Source: Methanobrevibacter sp. (lineage in GTDB: Archaea; Methanobacteriota; Methanobacteria; Methanobacteriales; Methanobacteriaceae). From it: a stretch of 8,109 nt of DNA. The stretch is taken from positions 462 to 8,570 of the forward strand of contig JAUNXD010000061.1 of the NCBI GenBank assembly GCA_030539985.1, in the 5' to 3' direction. The notes below the pieces were generated by a model that saw nothing but the letters and a program-made list of their open reading frames with translations, was not told the origin of the DNA and did not search any database. Positions 6,328 to 8,109 of the stretch are shown here, piece by piece. Made by a program: the position numbers and the translations under genes. How positions within the stretch are numbered: the first letter of the stretch is position 1; every line of letters begins with the position of its first letter.

Positions 6328-6656
6328 ATGATTTTAGATGAAATATTTGGCAGGGTTTTTGGACTAAACACTAAAAATATTTACCATACAATCGATTTAA
6401 ATGTAGATAAAAATTGACCCGGAATAGTGTTGGCAGAAATTATTGAGTTTTAATAATTGTTCATATTTTAGTTAATTTTTCTATTTTTAATAAATTCAAA
6501 GTTGTTTTCAAAAGCAATGCCCTACCTTATCAGGCATTTTCAAAACAGCATTACATTCCCGAAATGTCACTGGTAATCAAGGACAATAATACATGGATAG
6601 ATATGGTAAAACTTGACAAAACCGTCTGTCTTAAAGTGTATACCGTTGAAAGTTAA
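6328..6656 (+). pseudogene. Probable remnant of a decayed gene of unknown function
   Basis: A small frame starts at ATG 6328 after AAGTGA (Shine-Dalgarno-like) and reads MILDEIFGRVFGLNTKN... to TGA at 6415. The same frame continues past that stop as PGIVLAEIIEF to TAA at 6451. The next stretch is open in another frame (6447-6656) and reads well as protein from about 6492 (KFKVVFKSNALPYQAF...), through MSLVIKDNNTWIDMV, to VYTVES and TAA. That second frame has no ATG before 6564, so the pieces look like one gene broken by a stop (perhaps TGG to TGA) and a frameshift or deletion. I do not recognise the family. Each piece is short, so chance cannot be excluded. They could also be a 29-residue small protein and a separate fragment. 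Confidence 0.35.
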
Positions 6657-6713
6657 AATCCAAAGTGTTTTTGAATATTTAAATCATTCCAGTCAATGAA
6701 TAGACACTTAAAC

Positions 6714-6725
6714 TTAAATATTTTT
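6714..6725 (+). promoter_or_regulatory. TATA box of the 6743 gene, implying a leaderless transcript
   Basis: TTAAATATTTTT lies about 18-29 bases before the ATG at 6743. There is no Shine-Dalgarno sequence ahead of the start (CAATATATTACC), as at cobQ. Confidence 0.4.
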
Positions 6726-6742
6726 AAAAACAATATATTACC

Positions 6743-7165
6743 ATGACTTTCATGAACGATGATGCCAATATCAAACAGTTTCAACTGCTCAAATTCATTA
6801 ATGAAAACTGCAGTGACGATCATGTGATATCAAAAATGACAATTGTGCTTCGCAGGGATAAAATTGAGGCCCCATATTATATGATTACCAAAACCAAACT
6901 GTCAACATGTATTGACAGACCGGACAATGGACTCATTCATGCAATGGACGTATTGAACCTTACCAGACGGCATAATTTAACTGAAGAGACCTATAATGAA
7001 ATCAAATCATTAATTGACAACAGCCATGAATCAGATAATGTGAAAATCTCCAAAACAGACAAACAGATAAAGCTGGATTTGCTTTCAAGAAGCAATGCCG
7101 AACTAGAAAGTCTCTTTAAAAATTATGGAGAGCTTTTTGATAGAATAGATTATTTGATTGACTAG
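6743..7165 (+). CDS. Hypothetical protein, 140 residues, soluble
   Basis: I do not recognise this protein. It is a charged, soluble polypeptide with no signal peptide and no membrane helix. The N-terminal half (about 1-75) mixes short hydrophobic strands and polar turns (SKMTIVLRRDKIEAPYYMITKTKLS, here split by no obvious motif). The C-terminal half looks mainly helical and ends in an amphipathic stretch (LLSRSNAELESLFKNYGELF, 113-132) that could pair with itself or a partner. Two cysteines (23 and 56) do not form a metal motif. Codon use and A+T content are like the neighbouring genes, and the frame is uninterrupted, so it is probably real. Met1 at 6743 or Met4 at 6752 could be the start; neither has a Shine-Dalgarno site, and the TATA box at 6714-6725 suits a leaderless start at 6743. 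The gene ends 21 bases from the stop of the convergent MATE-ATPase pseudogene. Confidence 0.7.
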   Translation: MTFMNDDANIKQFQLLKFINENCSDDHVISKMTIVLRRDKIEAPYYMITKTKLSTCIDRPDNGLIHAMDVLNLTRRHNLTEETYNEIKSLIDNSHESDNVKISKTDKQIKLDLLSRSNAELESLFKNYGELFDRIDYLID

Positions 7166-7186
7166 AAATTTCCTTAATCACCTCTA

Positions 7187-8063
7187 TTAATTTTTGATTG
7201 TGATTACAGTATTATTCAACCCCAATATCTGCGAGTAATCGATATTGACTGCAATTCTATTCAAAACATTGATATTATCAAATTCAAGACCTTCATTTTC
7301 AACTACTAGATTAAATCTGATGCCCATATCCTTAATGGAAATCAGTATCTGACCTTCGCTATTTCTTACAATAACATTGATTGTATCAACACTTTCGTTA
7401 ATGTTAATGATATTTACAAGCATCTCCTCAACAGCCAGACTGACCGGTACTGCGGATTTGTTTGCTGAGAGATACTCATTGATATCCCGTGCCAAATCAA
7501 CAGCCTCTTGAATGTTCCCGTTAATTGTATGCTCAAATACGATTCCCTCATCATTCTGTTTAATCAAAAAGAAACCGGAATATTCATCATCATATTTACC
7601 ATTGGCATATTGAGTGCAAACAATAAAACATGTAAACGGTATTCCAAGAATATACAATAAGAAATATTGGTTTACAAGAGGTTTCAGCTCTGAGAACCTG
7701 TATAAAATCTGCATGTAGAAATCTGGAAAGAGAAAGCCTGAAACGGTTACAATTACACCGATAAGCACCACGAAACAATTGAAATCGTGAATATTTCATT
7801 TGCTTTTGCATCATCGAATTCCGCTTTCGCCATGGTGCAGAGGATACTTCCATCCAAACTGATTATCCAGTACACCACATTGACGAATGCTGCCAACGGT
7901 TCAATGCTTTGGACTACAGACAGATAACTGGAACCCATAAAGAGCTTATGAAAAATGCATCTGCAAGAATGGCGAAATTGCCTGCAATTGAAGCTACAAT
8001 TGTTGGAAAGAATAGCTCCTTAAACTTGCTGTTTAACAAATCAAAGTTTCTTTCATAGGTCAT
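7187..8063 (-). pseudogene. Broken MATE-family transporter fused to an RsbW-like (HATPase) domain
   Basis: The coding path begins at ATG 8063 (MTYERNFDLL...) and is cut by two apparent one-base losses. The first lies near 7938-7945, where ISSLW needs one more A to become ISSLMGSSYLSVVQ; uncorrected, the frame stops at 7914. The second lies near 7771-7775, where frame 2, which ends at 7753, must pass into the frame closing at 7187. Joined, the first part reads like the N-terminal helices of a MATE (MatE) efflux protein: FPTIVASIAGNFAILADAFF, SVVQSIEPLAAFVNVVYW, then two more helices ending at GIPFTCFIVC. At about 7615 it jumps to a soluble domain (FFLIKQNDEG...) with the GHKL N-box VEEMLVNI and a D-x-G box (DMGIRF) lacking the usual proline. 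Most of the MATE helices are therefore missing, from an internal deletion. A full-length relative would be expected to have about 12 helices. Function is probably lost; sequencing error could explain the frameshifts but not the deletion. Confidence 0.72.
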
Positions 8064-8109
8064 TTAAATCATTATCCATTTAATGTAGCTAATTTAAAAA
8101 AAACCATTG
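8064..8109 (-). promoter_or_regulatory. Upstream region of the MATE-ATPase pseudogene (partial)
   Basis: These 46 bases on the minus strand contain an A/T run (8091-8104) that could be the edge of a promoter, and GGATAATGAT (8077-8068) as a weak ribosome-site candidate before ATG 8063. The window ends before a clear TATA box can be assigned. Confidence 0.2.

Larger units (their letters stand above)
6101..6742. other. Long spacer without an intact gene; promoters and gene remnants
   Basis: No complete gene is visible on either strand. The left part holds the likely promoter of the dCMP deaminase gene. The middle and right (about 6328-6656) hold two short open stretches that read like pieces of a decayed gene, listed separately. 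A TATA-like ACATATAAAA (6247-6256) precedes them. The last 30 bases carry the promoter of the 6743 gene. Confidence 0.65.

Noticed and set aside
6415..6417. TGA read as selenocysteine or a recoded codon in the 6328 frame
   Set aside because: No SECIS-like structure is visible, the frame ends soon after at 6451, and simple decay explains it better.
7596..7853. 85-codon minus-strand open frame overlapping the MATE-ATPase locus
   Set aside because: It is out of frame with both recognisable parts of the pseudogene and gives an arginine- and serine-rich product without family features.

Overview
The window looks like a piece of a host-associated methanogen chromosome, most likely Methanobrevibacter or a close relative in the Methanobacteriales. 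The evidence is the very A+T-rich DNA with near-pure A/T spacers, archaeal TATA-like boxes in place of bacterial -10/-35 pairs, a parallel-beta-helix adhesin-like protein with GGAI/GGAV repeats and a lysine-rich C-terminal domain, a YhgE/Pip protein with LxxG heptads, and a MATE-type transporter joined to an RsbW-like ATPase domain. Genus assignment is an inference from these families. No 16S gene or other decisive marker is present.

Layout, left to right. (1) 1-129 is the 3' end of a probable TetR-family regulator. (2) 130-582 is a long A/T-rich spacer. It holds a strong inverted-repeat hairpin (467-519), a near-perfect palindrome (521-545) and a TATA box placed for a leaderless transcript of the next gene. 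(3) 583-2112 is cobQ (cobyric acid synthase), complete and with its catalytic residues intact. (4) 2130-3587, minus strand and convergent with cobQ, is a secreted adhesin-like protein. (5) 3722-5539 is a YhgE/Pip membrane protein, divergent from the adhesin and followed by a hairpin plus T-tract. (6) 5636-6100, minus strand, is a dCMP deaminase. (7) 6101-6742 has no intact gene but seems to hold pieces of a decayed one. (8) 6743-7165 is a small soluble protein I do not recognise. (9) 7187-8063, minus strand, is a broken MATE-ATPase gene with two single-base frameshifts and a large internal deletion.

The genes do not form a visible operon: neighbours are convergent or divergent and each transcription unit appears to be monocistronic. 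cobQ serves corrinoid synthesis, which methanogens need for the Mtr methyltransferase. The deaminase feeds dUMP to thymidylate synthesis. The adhesin and YhgE/Pip proteins belong to the cell envelope. Genes at both ends and in the middle look degraded, so this appears to be an accessory stretch with gene loss in progress around a few conserved genes.

I did not find a convincing new multi-gene system. The signals most worth following are the structured element upstream of cobQ and the MATE-ATPase remnant.
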